Source: Microbacterium esteraromaticum
Lineage (GTDB): Bacteria > Actinomycetota > Actinomycetes > Actinomycetales > Microbacteriaceae
DNA: 64,000 nt
Reading direction: 5' to 3'
Assembly: GCF_014084045.1 (NCBI RefSeq)
Contig: NZ_CP043732.1
Location: forward strand, 2,108,001 to 2,172,000
In this document: one piece after another, positions 48,398 to 56,756 of the stretch
How the letters are laid out: each line of letters begins with the position of its first letter
Numbering within the stretch: position 1 is the first letter of the stretch
Translations under genes and position numbers: made by a program
Notes under the pieces: model-generated
Seen by the model: only the letters and a program-made list of their open reading frames with translations
What the model was told of the DNA's origin: nothing
The model's database searches: none

Positions 48398-49077
48398 CAT
48401 CGTCCTTCTTCGCTGGTGTGGGAGTGCCGGGCAGCCAGGAACGCGTCGAGGGTGCGCCAGCGGTGGTTTCGTGCGGCCAGCTCGATCTCGAGCGGCTCGG
48501 CGCCGTCGCGGATCAGCTGCAGGATCTGCTCGTGCTCGTGCACCGAATGCCGGGCCCGGCCCGGTACGAAGGCGAAGGTCGAGTCGCGGATGCCCGAGAG
48601 GCGGCCCCACCCGCGGTGCACGAGGTCGAGGATGTGCGGGTTGGGGCACGGCTCGAAGAGCACGGAGTGGAACTGCTGGTTCAGCTGGGTGAACCGGTGC
48701 GCGTCGAAGTGGTCGAGCAGCTGTCGCATCCGCTCGTTGACCTCCGCGGCGCGGTCCAGCGCCTCGGCGTCGAGCAGCGGAGCGGACAGCGCCGTGGCCG
48801 AGCCCTCGACGAGGCCGAGCGTCTGCATGGTGTGGGCGTACTCGTTCTCGTCGATCAGCGACACGTGAGCGCCCACGTTGCGCTCGAAGGTCACGAGGCC
48901 CTCCGCCTCGAGACGCCGGATCGCCTCGCGCACCGGCACGACGCTCATCTTCAGCTCACGGGCGATCGCGCCGAGCACGAGCCGGTAGCCCGGACCGTAG
49001 GCGTGCGAGGCGATGCGCGCGCGCAGCCACGCGTACGCCTGCTCGGACTTGCTGCCCTCGCGGACGAGGGTGCTCAC
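48397..49077 (-). CDS. GntR/FCD-family transcriptional regulator of hpa genes (226 aa)
   Basis: The winged helix (residues 8-75) shows SEQAYAWLRARIASHAYGPG and VVPVREAIRRLEAEGLVTFER. The FCD effector domain follows (90-215), with metal-ligand-like residues in FTQLNQQFHSVLF and HEHEQILQLI. Embedded inside the hpa operon with overlapping ends (GTG at 49077 over the fusion-gene stop). It likely represses the operon and the divergent transporter through the palindrome at 50661-50672, responding to a pathway intermediate. In-frame sequence upstream belongs to the preceding gene. Confidence 0.9.
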   Translation of the reverse strand: MSTLVREGSKSEQAYAWLRARIASHAYGPGYRLVLGAIARELKMSVVPVREAIRRLEAEGLVTFERNVGAHVSLIDENEYAHTMQTLGLVEGSATALSAPLLDAEALDRAAEVNERMRQLLDHFDAHRFTQLNQQFHSVLFEPCPNPHILDLVHRGWGRLSGIRDSTFAFVPGRARHSVHEHEQILQLIRDGAEPLEIELAARNHRWRTLDAFLAARHSHTSEEGR

Positions 49078-50597
49078 TTCGCCTCGCTCCGCTCGCTCAG
49101 TGCACCGCATCTCGCCTCGCCCCGCTCGCCCGCCGCCGTGTCCGGCCGCTCGCGCGCGTCGTATCTCGCGCGCCACTCGGCGTTCATCGGGAAGAGCCCG
49201 TCGACGGGATTGCCCGCAGCCACCTGCTCGGCGATCCAGGCATCCTCGTCCTCCTGCGCGAGAGCCGCGTCGGCGACCTCCTCGGCGAGATCGGCGGGGA
49301 TGACGATCACGCCGTCGCCGTCGCCGACGATGACGTCGCCCGGCTGCACGGTCGCGCCGCCGCATCCGATCGTGACGTCGAACTCCCAGGGCACGTGCTT
49401 GCGACCGAGCACCGAGGGGTGCGCGCCCTTCGAGAAGACGGGGAGGCCGATATCGGCGACCGCGTCGAAGTCGCGAACGCCGCCGTCGGTGACGACGCCG
49501 GCTGCGCCCCTGGTCTTCGCGCGCAGCGCCAGGATGTCGCCGAGCGTGCCGGTGGTCTCGTCGCCGCGGGCCTCGATGACGATGATCTCGCCCTCGCGGA
49601 CGGCGTCGAAGGCGCGCTTCTGCGCGTTGTAGCCGCCGCCATGGGTCGTGAAGAGATCCTCACGGGCGGGAACGAAGCGGAGGGTCTTGGCCGTGCCGAC
49701 GATCTTCGAGCCGGGAAGGTTGGCGCTGAGCCCGTCGATGAAGCACGAGTGCAGCCCGCGCCTGCGCAGCTGGCTCGACAGGCCCGCGGTGGGAGCATCG
49801 AGCAGCTTGGCGCGCAGCTCGGGGGAGAGGCCAGTGGACTGCTGCTCGACGGGAGGGAGCCCTGCGAGCTCACGCGAGCCCCACGCCTCGGCGCGCTGCA
49901 GGTCGTCGACGGCGGGCATCGAGCCGAGTGCAGGGTCGAACTCCACCTCGCCCTGGGTGACCGTGGTGCGCAGGCGACCGGATGTGGGGCTGCCTGGGGC
50001 ATGCGGGGCGTCGACCTCCACCTCGACGACGTCGCCCGGCGCGATCACGCTCGACCCCGCCGGAGTGCCGGTGAGGATGATGTCACCCGGCTCGAGCGTG
50101 AAGTGCTGCGAGAGATCGGCCACCAGCTGGGGGAGGGGGAAGAGCAGGCCGGCGGTGGTGTCGTCCTGGGCGAGCTCGCCGTTCACCCAGGTGCGCACAC
50201 GCAGGTCGCCGGGATCGACCGACGCCGCGTCGATGAGCGCGGGGCCGACGGGGGTGTATCCGTCGCCGCCCTTGGAGCGGACGTTCGATCCCTTGTCGTT
50301 GGCGCGCAGGTCGTACAGGCCGAGGTCGTTCGACGCGGTGACGGATGCCACGTGCGCCCACGCCTCGGAGATCGGCACGCGCCGGGCGGCGGTGCCGATG
50401 ATCAGGGCGATCTCGCCCTCGAAGGCCAGCAGCTCGGTGCCGGCGGGGCGCTCGACGGTGCCGTCGGTGCCGGCGAGCGAGCTGGCGGGCTTGAAGAAAT
50501 AGGAGGGGGCCGCGGGACGGCGGCCGCGCTGATCGGAGCGCGAGACGTAATTGAGGTGGATCGCGATGATCTTGCCTGCTCCGGCGAGCTCGGTCAT
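49074..50597 (-). CDS. hpaG: Fumarylacetoacetate hydrolase-like/RraA-like fusion, HpaG role (507 aa)
   Basis: The N-terminal half (about 1-270) is an FAH-type domain (HLNYVSRSDQRGRRP, FEGEIALIIG, SNDLGLYDLRAND, DIILTGTPAGSS) matching the HpaG 2-hydroxyhepta-2,4-diene-1,7-dioate isomerase. The C-terminal half (285-480) is an RraA-like aldolase/decarboxylase domain (RGLHSCFIDGLS, GAAGVVTDGGVRDFDA, GDGDGVIVIP). In E. coli HpaG both halves are FAH-like and decarboxylate then isomerise. Here the RraA domain may take over decarboxylation of 5-oxopent-3-ene-1,2,5-tricarboxylate. The last ~25 residues are low-complexity Arg/Glu/Ala. First gene of the operon, AAGGAGG before ATG. Confidence 0.85.
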   Translation of the reverse strand: MTELAGAGKIIAIHLNYVSRSDQRGRRPAAPSYFFKPASSLAGTDGTVERPAGTELLAFEGEIALIIGTAARRVPISEAWAHVASVTASNDLGLYDLRANDKGSNVRSKGGDGYTPVGPALIDAASVDPGDLRVRTWVNGELAQDDTTAGLLFPLPQLVADLSQHFTLEPGDIILTGTPAGSSVIAPGDVVEVEVDAPHAPGSPTSGRLRTTVTQGEVEFDPALGSMPAVDDLQRAEAWGSRELAGLPPVEQQSTGLSPELRAKLLDAPTAGLSSQLRRRGLHSCFIDGLSANLPGSKIVGTAKTLRFVPAREDLFTTHGGGYNAQKRAFDAVREGEIIVIEARGDETTGTLGDILALRAKTRGAAGVVTDGGVRDFDAVADIGLPVFSKGAHPSVLGRKHVPWEFDVTIGCGGATVQPGDVIVGDGDGVIVIPADLAEEVADAALAQEDEDAWIAEQVAAGNPVDGLFPMNAEWRARYDARERPDTAAGERGEARCGALSERSEAK

Positions 50598-50660
50598 GGG
50601 GCGCCTCCTTGCGTGGGTGCACGGGGGTGACTCGTGAAGTCCTTGTGCGTCGTATTCGAA

Positions 50661-50672
50661 ATCGTATATGAT
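50661..50672. promoter_or_regulatory. GntR-type operator overlapping divergent -10 boxes
   Basis: ATCGTATATGAT, imperfect palindrome of the ATNGTATACNAT kind bound by several FCD regulators. It contains a -10-like TATGAT for the plus strand and TACGAT for the minus strand, so one bound repressor would block both the hpa operon and the MHS transporter. Confidence 0.55.
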
Positions 50673-50714
50673 CCTGCCTCGGGTGGCAAGCGTCCCTGAC
50701 CCACCCTGGACGAC

Positions 50715-50735
50715 GGTGTCACAACAGGTGTCACA
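50715..50735 (+). repeat. Direct repeat ggtgtcaca upstream of MHS transporter
   Basis: Two copies of ggtgtcaca (50715-50723 and 50727-50735), 12 bp apart start to start, just before the ribosome binding site. Possible second regulator site. Confidence 0.4.
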
Positions 50736-50749
50736 GCAGAGGAGCTGAC

Positions 50750-52126
50750 ATGAGCGCACAGCCAGACGGAGGGCTCACCCCCACCGGAACCATTGCGAGC
50801 GGCGCCGACCGGCGTCGCGTGATCTTCGCGACAGTGGTCGGCACCACCATCGAGTGGTACGACTTCTTCACCTACGCCGCCATGTCGGGGCTCGCGTTCG
50901 GGGTGCTGTTCTTCGAACCGGCGGGTCCTGAGTTCGGGCGCATCCTGGCCTTCCTGACGGTCGGGCTGAGTTTCCTCTTCCGCCCGCTCGGAGCGTTCCT
51001 CGCCGGTCACTTCGGCGACCGCATCGGCCGACGGAAGGTGCTCGTCATCACTCTGTTCGGCATGGGCGTCGCGACCGCGCTGATCGGTCTTCTGCCGACC
51101 TACCAGGTGATCGGCGTCGTCGCCCCCGCCCTGCTCGTGCTGCTGCGTGTGCTTCAGGGCGTCTCGGCCGGCGGCGAGTGGGGCGGCGCGGTGCTGATGG
51201 CCGTCGAGCACGCACCCCGTTCGCGGCGAGGCGCCTACGGTGCATCGCCGCAGGTGGGAGTGCCGCTCGGCCTTCTTCTCTCGAGTGCCGTGATCGCGAT
51301 CATGTCGATGATCGCTCCCGGCGACGCCTTCCTCGAGTGGGGCTGGCGCGTGCCGTTCCTCCTGTCGGTCGTCCTGATCCTCGTCGGCTGGTGGATCCGC
51401 CGCAGCGTCGAGGAGAGTCCCGTCTTCACCGAGATCGCCGAGCGCGCCGCGCAGACCAAGACTCCGATCGTCGCGCTGTTCCGCAACTACGGCCTGGTCG
51501 TCGTGATCGCGGCGCTCGTCTTCGCCGGCAACAACGCCGTCGGATACATGACCACCGGCGGCTGGATCCAGGGCTACGCGACCAACGGCCTCGGCCTCAC
51601 GCGGCCCGAGGTGCTCTGGGCCGTCGCGCTGGGCGCCATCGTCTGGCTGGTCTCGACCTGGTTCGCGGGCGGTCTCTCCGACCGCATCGGACGTCGGAGC
51701 ACGTACCTCCTGGGCTGGGCGCTGCAGCTGGTCGGCGTGTTCGCGCTGTTCCCGCTCGTCAACACCGGAGAGCTGGTGCCGTTCGCGCTGGGGCTGATGA
51801 TCCTCTCGATCGGGCTCGGCTTCACCTACGGCCCGCAGGCGGCCTTCTATGCCGAGATCTTCCCGGCATCCGTCCGCTTCTCGGGCGTCTCGATCTCGTA
51901 CGCGATCGGTGCCATCCTGGGTGGCGCCTTCGCGCCCACCGTCGCCGAGTGGCTGGTGCAGACGACCGGCGGCACCGGCTCGGTGACGATCTACCTCGCG
52001 ATCATGACGGTGATCGGGCTGCTTGCCACGCTCGCCTTCCGCGACCGCTCGGGTCTGCCTCTGGGCATCGATCACGAGGACGAGCAGGCGCGCAGTCCTC
52101 TGCAGGGAGTCGGCGCGACCGACTGA
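50750..52126 (+). CDS. MHS-family MFS transporter, probable aromatic acid importer (458 aa)
   Basis: Proton symporter of the metabolite:H+ symporter group (KgtP, ShiA, ProP relatives). Family signatures: VVGTTIEWYDFFTYAAMSGLA at helix 1, FGDRIGRRKVLVITL, RVLQGVSAGGEWGGAVLM and GWRVPFLLSVVLI. Twelve helices. AGAGGAG precedes the ATG. It is divergent from the hpa operon across a 152-bp control region, so it probably imports the hydroxyphenylacetate or homoprotocatechuate degraded by that operon. Confidence 0.88.
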   Translation: MSAQPDGGLTPTGTIASGADRRRVIFATVVGTTIEWYDFFTYAAMSGLAFGVLFFEPAGPEFGRILAFLTVGLSFLFRPLGAFLAGHFGDRIGRRKVLVITLFGMGVATALIGLLPTYQVIGVVAPALLVLLRVLQGVSAGGEWGGAVLMAVEHAPRSRRGAYGASPQVGVPLGLLLSSAVIAIMSMIAPGDAFLEWGWRVPFLLSVVLILVGWWIRRSVEESPVFTEIAERAAQTKTPIVALFRNYGLVVVIAALVFAGNNAVGYMTTGGWIQGYATNGLGLTRPEVLWAVALGAIVWLVSTWFAGGLSDRIGRRSTYLLGWALQLVGVFALFPLVNTGELVPFALGLMILSIGLGFTYGPQAAFYAEIFPASVRFSGVSISYAIGAILGGAFAPTVAEWLVQTTGGTGSVTIYLAIMTVIGLLATLAFRDRSGLPLGIDHEDEQARSPLQGVGATD

Positions 52127-52150
52127 GCGCAGTCGCCTCTGAAGCAGCTC

Positions 52151-52196
52151 TGCAGGTCTGAAGGACGATCGATCAGGATCGTCCTTCAGACCTGCA
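52151..52196. terminator. Bidirectional terminator between MHS transporter and IclR genes
   Basis: Perfect 20-bp stem with loop gatcag, 24 bp after the transporter stop, between converging genes. Confidence 0.85.
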
Positions 52197-52209
52197 TCCA
52201 CCTGAGCTG

Positions 52210-52896
52210 TCAGCCCTCGAGGGATGCCCGGATGACCCCGGCTGAGCGCTGCAGGAGCGCGGCGATCTCCGCGTCCTCGATCGGGGACGCCATGTGCACG
52301 ACGGCGAGAGCGGCCGGGCGCTTGCCGCGTAGCGGCAGGGGGACGGCGACCGACGTGAGGTTCGGGATCACCTCGTCGTGACTGACGGCATAGCCGCGTT
52401 CGTGCACGGCGGTGACCTCGGCATGCAGCGCCTCGCCGAGCGCCGGCCACTCGGCATCCCGCAGCTGGGCGAGGATCGCCTTGCCGGGCGCGCCGACCGT
52501 GACCGGATGCCTGGTGCCAGGACGCTGCGCGACGTTCGCGCCCGCATGGCGCGGTTCGACGCTGGTGAGGGTGATCACCTCGTCGCCGTCGAGGACGGCG
52601 AGGAACGCTGTGAGGCCGAGCTCGTTCGCCACGGCCGTCAGCTCGGGGAGCGCCTCGGCCTGCAGATCGTGGGCGACGCCTGCGGCGAGAGCCGCCATGC
52701 GCGGTCCGAGGGCCGCGCGGCCTGACGCGTCCCGGACGACGAGGCGATGGTCCTCGAGGGTTCGCAGCAGGCGGTAGGCGATCGAGCGATGCACCTCGAG
52801 CCTGGTGGCGACCTCGTCGATCGACAGCGGGCCGTCGGCGAGCGTCTCAAGGATCCGGATGCCACGGCTCAGCGTCTGCGATGCGGGGGCGGCCAT
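52210..52896 (-). CDS. IclR-family transcriptional regulator of monooxygenase gene (228 aa)
   Basis: Winged helix (residues 5-65: SQTLSRGIRILETLADG, IDEVATRLEVHRSIAYRLLRTL) and IclR effector domain. The effector domain is shorter than in the IclR protein at 34912-35706. The start MAAPASQT at 52896 has AAAGGAGG 7 bp upstream; in-frame codons further upstream overlap the operator region. It is divergent from the flavin monooxygenase with two GTTC-N7-GAAC palindromes between them, so it likely activates or represses that gene in response to its aromatic substrate. Confidence 0.9.
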   Translation of the reverse strand: MAAPASQTLSRGIRILETLADGPLSIDEVATRLEVHRSIAYRLLRTLEDHRLVVRDASGRAALGPRMAALAAGVAHDLQAEALPELTAVANELGLTAFLAVLDGDEVITLTSVEPRHAGANVAQRPGTRHPVTVGAPGKAILAQLRDAEWPALGEALHAEVTAVHERGYAVSHDEVIPNLTSVAVPLPLRGKRPAALAVVHMASPIEDAEIAALLQRSAGVIRASLEG

Positions 52897-52946
52897 GCGG
52901 TCTCCTCCTTTCCCTTGTCGTGGCGTCGTCGCCTCGGATATCATCT

Positions 52947-52981
52947 GTTCAATAGTAGAACGTTGTGTTCGAATATAGAAC
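52947..52981. promoter_or_regulatory. Tandem IclR-type operators GTTC-N7-GAAC
   Basis: gttcaatagtagaac (52947-52961) and gttcgaatatagaac (52967-52981) are 20 bp apart centre to centre, i.e. on the same face of the helix. The second extends to GTGTTC/GAACAC. They lie between the IclR gene and the monooxygenase gene. Confidence 0.7.
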
Positions 52982-53003
52982 ACGCCGGAAGGAATCGACG
53001 ACG

Positions 53004-54860
53004 ATGCAGTTCCACCACCACGGCTATGTCTCCCACGACCCGAGGGTCCTGCCCGCCGAGGGCATCGGCGTCGACAGGCCGGACGCGCTGCCCGATCGGA
53101 TGGACGTGCTCATCGTCGGATCCGGCCCCGCCGGCATGCTGCTCGCCGCGCAGATGTCGCAGTACCCGAACGTGAGCACGCGCATCATCGAGAAGCGGGA
53201 CGGCCGACTCGTGCTCGGCCAGGCCGACGGCATCCAGCCGCGCAGCGTCGAGACCTTCCAGGCGTTCGGCTTCGCCGAGCGCATCGTGGCCGAGGCCTAC
53301 AACATCGGCTGGATGAACTTCTGGGGCCCCGACCCCGAGAACCGGCAGAACATCGTCCGCACCGCCCGCACGGCCGACTACGCCTACGACATCTGCGAGT
53401 TCCCGCACCTCATCGTCAACCAGGCGCGCGTGCTCGACTACTTCGCCGAGGCGGCCGCGAACGGCCCCGGCCGCATCGTGCCCGACTACGGTGTCGCCTT
53501 CCTCGGGCTCACCGTCCACGACGAGGGCGAGTACCCGGTCGAGGTGCGAGTCGACGACAACGGCACGGAGCGCACCATCCGCGCCAAGTACGTCGCCGGC
53601 TGCGACGGCGCGCGCAGCGGCGTGCGCGAGGCCATCGGCCGCAAGCATGTGGGTGCGATGGCCGCGCACGCCTGGGGCGTCATGGACGTCCTCGTCAACA
53701 CCGACTTCCCCGACTGGCGCACCAAGTGCGCGATCAACGCGGAGGCCGGCAACATCCTGCACATCCCGCGCGAGGGCGGGTACCTGAGCCGCATGTACAT
53801 CGATCTGGGAGAGGTCGCCGCCGACGACAACAGGCAGATCAAGCACACCCCGCTCGACGCCGTGATCGCGAAGGCCAACGAGATCCTGCATCCCTACTCG
53901 ATCGACGTCAAGGACGTCGCCTGGCACAGCGTCTACGAGGTCGGTCACCGCGTGACCGACGGCTTCGACGACGTCATCGACGGCAGCGGACGGACCCCCC
54001 GCGTCTTCCTCACGGGAGACGCCTGCCACACGCACAGCGCGAAGGCGGGCCAGGGCATGAACGTCTCGATGCAGGACGGCTTCAATCTCGGCTGGAAGCT
54101 CGGCTCGGTGCTCACCGGTCGCAGCCCCGAGACGCTGCTGGCCACGTACGGCGCCGAGCGGCATCCCGTCGCGCAGCAGCTGATCGACTTCGACCGCGAG
54201 TGGTCGAGCCTGATGGCGCGCAAGCCTGAGGAGATCTCCGACCCGCAGGAGCTCGCGACCTTCTACCTCGGCACCGCCGAGTTCCCCTCGGGGTTCATGA
54301 CGCAGTACACCTCGTCGATGATCATCGGCTCAGACGCGCACCAGGGGCTCGCCGCCGGATTCCCGCTGGGCAAGCGGTTCAAGTCGGCCCAGGTCACCCG
54401 CGTCTGCGACGGCAACGTGATCCACCTCGGCCATCACGCCAGGGCCGACGGCAGGTGGCGCGTGTACGCCTTCGGCGACGCCTCCGGCGAGCGTCTGAGC
54501 GCCTGGGCCGACGAGGCCGCGCCGGTCCTCGCCCGATTCACGCCGGCCGATGCCGACGTCGACTCCGTCTTCGATGTGAAGGCGATCCACCAGGGCTCCT
54601 ACGAGGACGTCGAGGTCACCACGGTGCCGCAGCTGTTCGCGCCGAAGACCGGCCCGCTCGGCCTCACCGACTGGGAGAAGGTCTACGCGGCGGCACCCAG
54701 CAAATGGAACGAGACGGACATCTACGAGGCGCGCGAGCTGTCGCGCGACGGTGTCGTCGTGGTCGTGCGGCCAGACCAGTACGTCGCCGCGATCCTGCCG
54801 CTCGGTGCCGTCGACGAGCTCGGCGCCTTCTTCGACGGAGCGCTGCTGCCGGCATCCTGA
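53004..54860 (+). CDS. FAD-dependent aromatic monooxygenase, phenol 2-monooxygenase/3-hydroxybenzoate 4-monooxygenase family (618 aa)
   Basis: Flavoprotein hydroxylase. FAD motif DVLIVGSGPAGMLLAAQMS (about residues 34-52), the ribityl-contact motif VAGCDGARSGVREAIG (DG motif) and VFLTGDACHTHSAKAGQGMN (GD motif). The C-terminal thioredoxin-like dimerisation domain starts near residue 450. The length fits MobA-type 3-hydroxybenzoate 4-monooxygenase. Next to the homoprotocatechuate operon, a plausible role is para-hydroxylation of 3-hydroxyphenylacetate to homoprotocatechuate; 3-hydroxybenzoate or resorcinol are alternatives. GGAAGGA lies upstream of the ATG. Controlled by the divergent IclR gene. 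Confidence 0.87.
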   Translation: MQFHHHGYVSHDPRVLPAEGIGVDRPDALPDRMDVLIVGSGPAGMLLAAQMSQYPNVSTRIIEKRDGRLVLGQADGIQPRSVETFQAFGFAERIVAEAYNIGWMNFWGPDPENRQNIVRTARTADYAYDICEFPHLIVNQARVLDYFAEAAANGPGRIVPDYGVAFLGLTVHDEGEYPVEVRVDDNGTERTIRAKYVAGCDGARSGVREAIGRKHVGAMAAHAWGVMDVLVNTDFPDWRTKCAINAEAGNILHIPREGGYLSRMYIDLGEVAADDNRQIKHTPLDAVIAKANEILHPYSIDVKDVAWHSVYEVGHRVTDGFDDVIDGSGRTPRVFLTGDACHTHSAKAGQGMNVSMQDGFNLGWKLGSVLTGRSPETLLATYGAERHPVAQQLIDFDREWSSLMARKPEEISDPQELATFYLGTAEFPSGFMTQYTSSMIIGSDAHQGLAAGFPLGKRFKSAQVTRVCDGNVIHLGHHARADGRWRVYAFGDASGERLSAWADEAAPVLARFTPADADVDSVFDVKAIHQGSYEDVEVTTVPQLFAPKTGPLGLTDWEKVYAAAPSKWNETDIYEARELSRDGVVVVVRPDQYVAAILPLGAVDELGAFFDGALLPAS

Positions 54861-54866
54861 GTCCTG

Positions 54867-54900
54867 CGATGTCGGCATGACATGTGTCATGCCGACATCG
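54867..54900 (+). terminator. Terminator after monooxygenase gene
   Basis: Two 16-bp complementary arms (54867-54882 and 54885-54900) separated by two bases, 6 bp after the stop. Very stable hairpin; no T-run. Confidence 0.75.
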
Positions 54901-54949
54901 TGACATCCGCCTCCGGCGTCGACGAGGCCGAGCCCGCCACGCTGGAGGA

Positions 54950-55935
54950 ATGCAGAGCACAGCACCGGCCCCGGCCACGACGGCTCCCCGAGACGGCGGC
55001 ACCGGACACGACGCGAGCCCCGAGACGCCGTTCGCCGTCGAGCTGAGCGGAGTGCGCCGTGGCTACGGCTCGGGGCACGGCGGGTTCACGCCGTCGACGG
55101 CGTGGATCTCACCGTGCGCCGTGGCGAGATCGTGGCGCTCCTCGGGCCCAACGGCGCGGGCAAGACCACCACGCTCGACATGCTGATGGGTCTGACCGAG
55201 CCTGATGAGGGCGCTGTGCGGGTGCTCGGCCGGCCGCCCGCGCGAGCGACCGCCGACGGGCTCATCGCAGCCGTGCTGCAGACGGGAGGACTGCTCGGCG
55301 ACCTCACGGTCGACGAGACGGTGCGCCTGATCGCCTCCCTCCACGGAAGCGAGGCGCTGCGCCGGGTGCCGGAGGTGCTGCAGCGCACCGAGCTGACCGG
55401 GCTCGCCCGCCGCAAGGTGTCGAAGTGCTCGGGAGGCGAGCAGCAGCGCGTGAAGTTCGCGCTCGCGCTGACCGCCGACCCCGATATCCTCGTGCTCGAC
55501 GAACCCACCGCCGGGATGGACGTGACCGCCCGCAGGCACTTCTGGGAGGTGATGAGAGCGGATGCCGATGCCGGACGCACCATTCTCTTCGCGACTCACT
55601 ATCTCGAAGAGGCCGAGCAGTTCGCGCGACGCACAGTCGTCATGAACCACGGCAGGATCGTCGCCGATGCGCCGACGGCGCAGCTGCGAGCAGGGCTCGG
55701 CGCACGGATCGTCGCGGCGACCCTTCCGGAGCAGACGGGCGACCGCATCGCGGCCGCGCTGCGCGAACGCGCCGACGTCAGCGAGCTGCGCGTCGATGCG
55801 CGAAGACTCACCCTGCGCGCCCGGGACTCCGATGCCGTCGCCGCGTCGCTTCTCGAGGCAGGTGCCTATGACCTGGAGATCCTCGCGCCCACCCTCGAAA
55901 CCGCATTCACCGCTCTCACGGAGAACCGATCGTGA
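54950..55935 (+). CDS. ABC transporter ATP-binding protein with apparent frameshift near residue 45
   Basis: ATPase of an ABC-2 exporter. From about 55087 the frame carries AVDGVDLTVRRGEIVALLGPNGAGKTTT (Walker A), signature CSGGEQQRVKFALAL, Walker B ILVLDEPTAGMD and the switch ATHYLEEAEQ. The N-terminal strand with the conserved aromatic (FAVELSGVRRGYGSGHGGF) is encoded from an ATG at 54950 with GGAGG upstream, but in the other frame. The two join only with a -1 shift at gggttcacgcc. Either one base was lost (mutation or sequencing error), or translation begins at the GTG at 55102 and lacks the first strand. I find no convincing slippery heptamer. Coupled to the permease by GTGA. Confidence 0.75.
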
Positions 55936-56735
55936 CCACGTCGACCGCCCCCGCCATGCGCCGCACTCCTGTGTGCAGTCCACGCATCTCGATGACGATG
56001 CTGCAGATCGAGGCGCTGCGTCAGCTGCGCAACCCGTACACGCTCGCCTTCACCCTGGCGATGCCGGTCGTGATGTACCTGCTGTTCGGCGCAGGCCCCG
56101 GCTACGCCGACCTGTCGGTAGGGCACGGGAACGCATCGTTCTACGTCATGGCGTCTATGGCCGCATACGGAACCGCCGTCGCCATGAGCTCGCTGACCTC
56201 ACTGGCAGCATCCGAGGCGAAGCAGGGCTGGGGACGTCAGCTCGCCATGACCCCGCTCGGCACCGCGGGCTACGCCGTGACCAAGCTGCTCACGGCCGTC
56301 ACGTTCGCCGCGCTGGCACTGGCCGCCGTGTTCGCGGCCGGCATCGCCACCGGCGCCGCGGCCGACGACGCGTGGCGGTGGGTCGCCGTGGCCGCGATCA
56401 TCCTGGTCGGGGGACTCATGTACGGGCTCTACGGACTGGGAGTCGGGCTCTTCTTCAACCCCGACTCCGCCGCCGCGCTCGCCTCCATCTCGATGACGTT
56501 CTTCGCCTTCTTCGGAAACGTGTTCATGCCGCTCGACGGCGTGATGCTCGACATCGCCCGGTTCACCCCGCTGTACGGGTTCGTCGCACTCAGCCGCTGG
56601 CCGATCACCGATGGCGTGCTCACGACGGGCCAGGCCGATCCGCTGTGGATGCCGCTGCTGAGCGTGGCCGTCTGGCTGGCGCTGTTCACGGTGCTCGTCG
56701 TCGCCGGAGTCCGTCGTGCTCGCAGTCGCCGCTGA
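55932..56735 (+). CDS. ABC-2 type transporter permease (267 aa)
   Basis: Membrane partner of the preceding ATPase: six hydrophobic segments with an N-terminal amphipathic start (LQIEALRQLRNPYTLAFTLAMPVVMYLLFG), as in DrrB/YadH-type permeases. The segment FFGNVFMPLDGVMLDIARFTPLYGFV near the end is typical. The GTG start overlaps the ATPase stop. Followed after 21 bp by a two-component system, so it probably exports a cell-envelope-active compound or lipid. Confidence 0.87.
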   Translation: MTTSTAPAMRRTPVCSPRISMTMLQIEALRQLRNPYTLAFTLAMPVVMYLLFGAGPGYADLSVGHGNASFYVMASMAAYGTAVAMSSLTSLAASEAKQGWGRQLAMTPLGTAGYAVTKLLTAVTFAALALAAVFAAGIATGAAADDAWRWVAVAAIILVGGLMYGLYGLGVGLFFNPDSAAALASISMTFFAFFGNVFMPLDGVMLDIARFTPLYGFVALSRWPITDGVLTTGQADPLWMPLLSVAVWLALFTVLVVAGVRRARSRR

Positions 56736-56744
56736 GAGGATCAG

Positions 56745-56750
56745 TAGGTT
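56745..56750 (+). promoter_or_regulatory. -10 element TAGGTT, probable leaderless start of histidine kinase gene
   Basis: TAGGTT, gggaag (6 nt), then ATG at 56757. The gggaag could also serve as a weak ribosome binding site, so both modes are possible. Confidence 0.42.
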
Positions 56751-56756
56751 GGGAAG

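Noticed and set aside
49078..49140. Low-complexity cgctcgctccgctcg-type stretch as a possible repeat element
   Set aside because: It is the 3' end of the HpaG-RraA gene encoding an Arg/Glu/Ala tail; no clear unit or copies could be defined.
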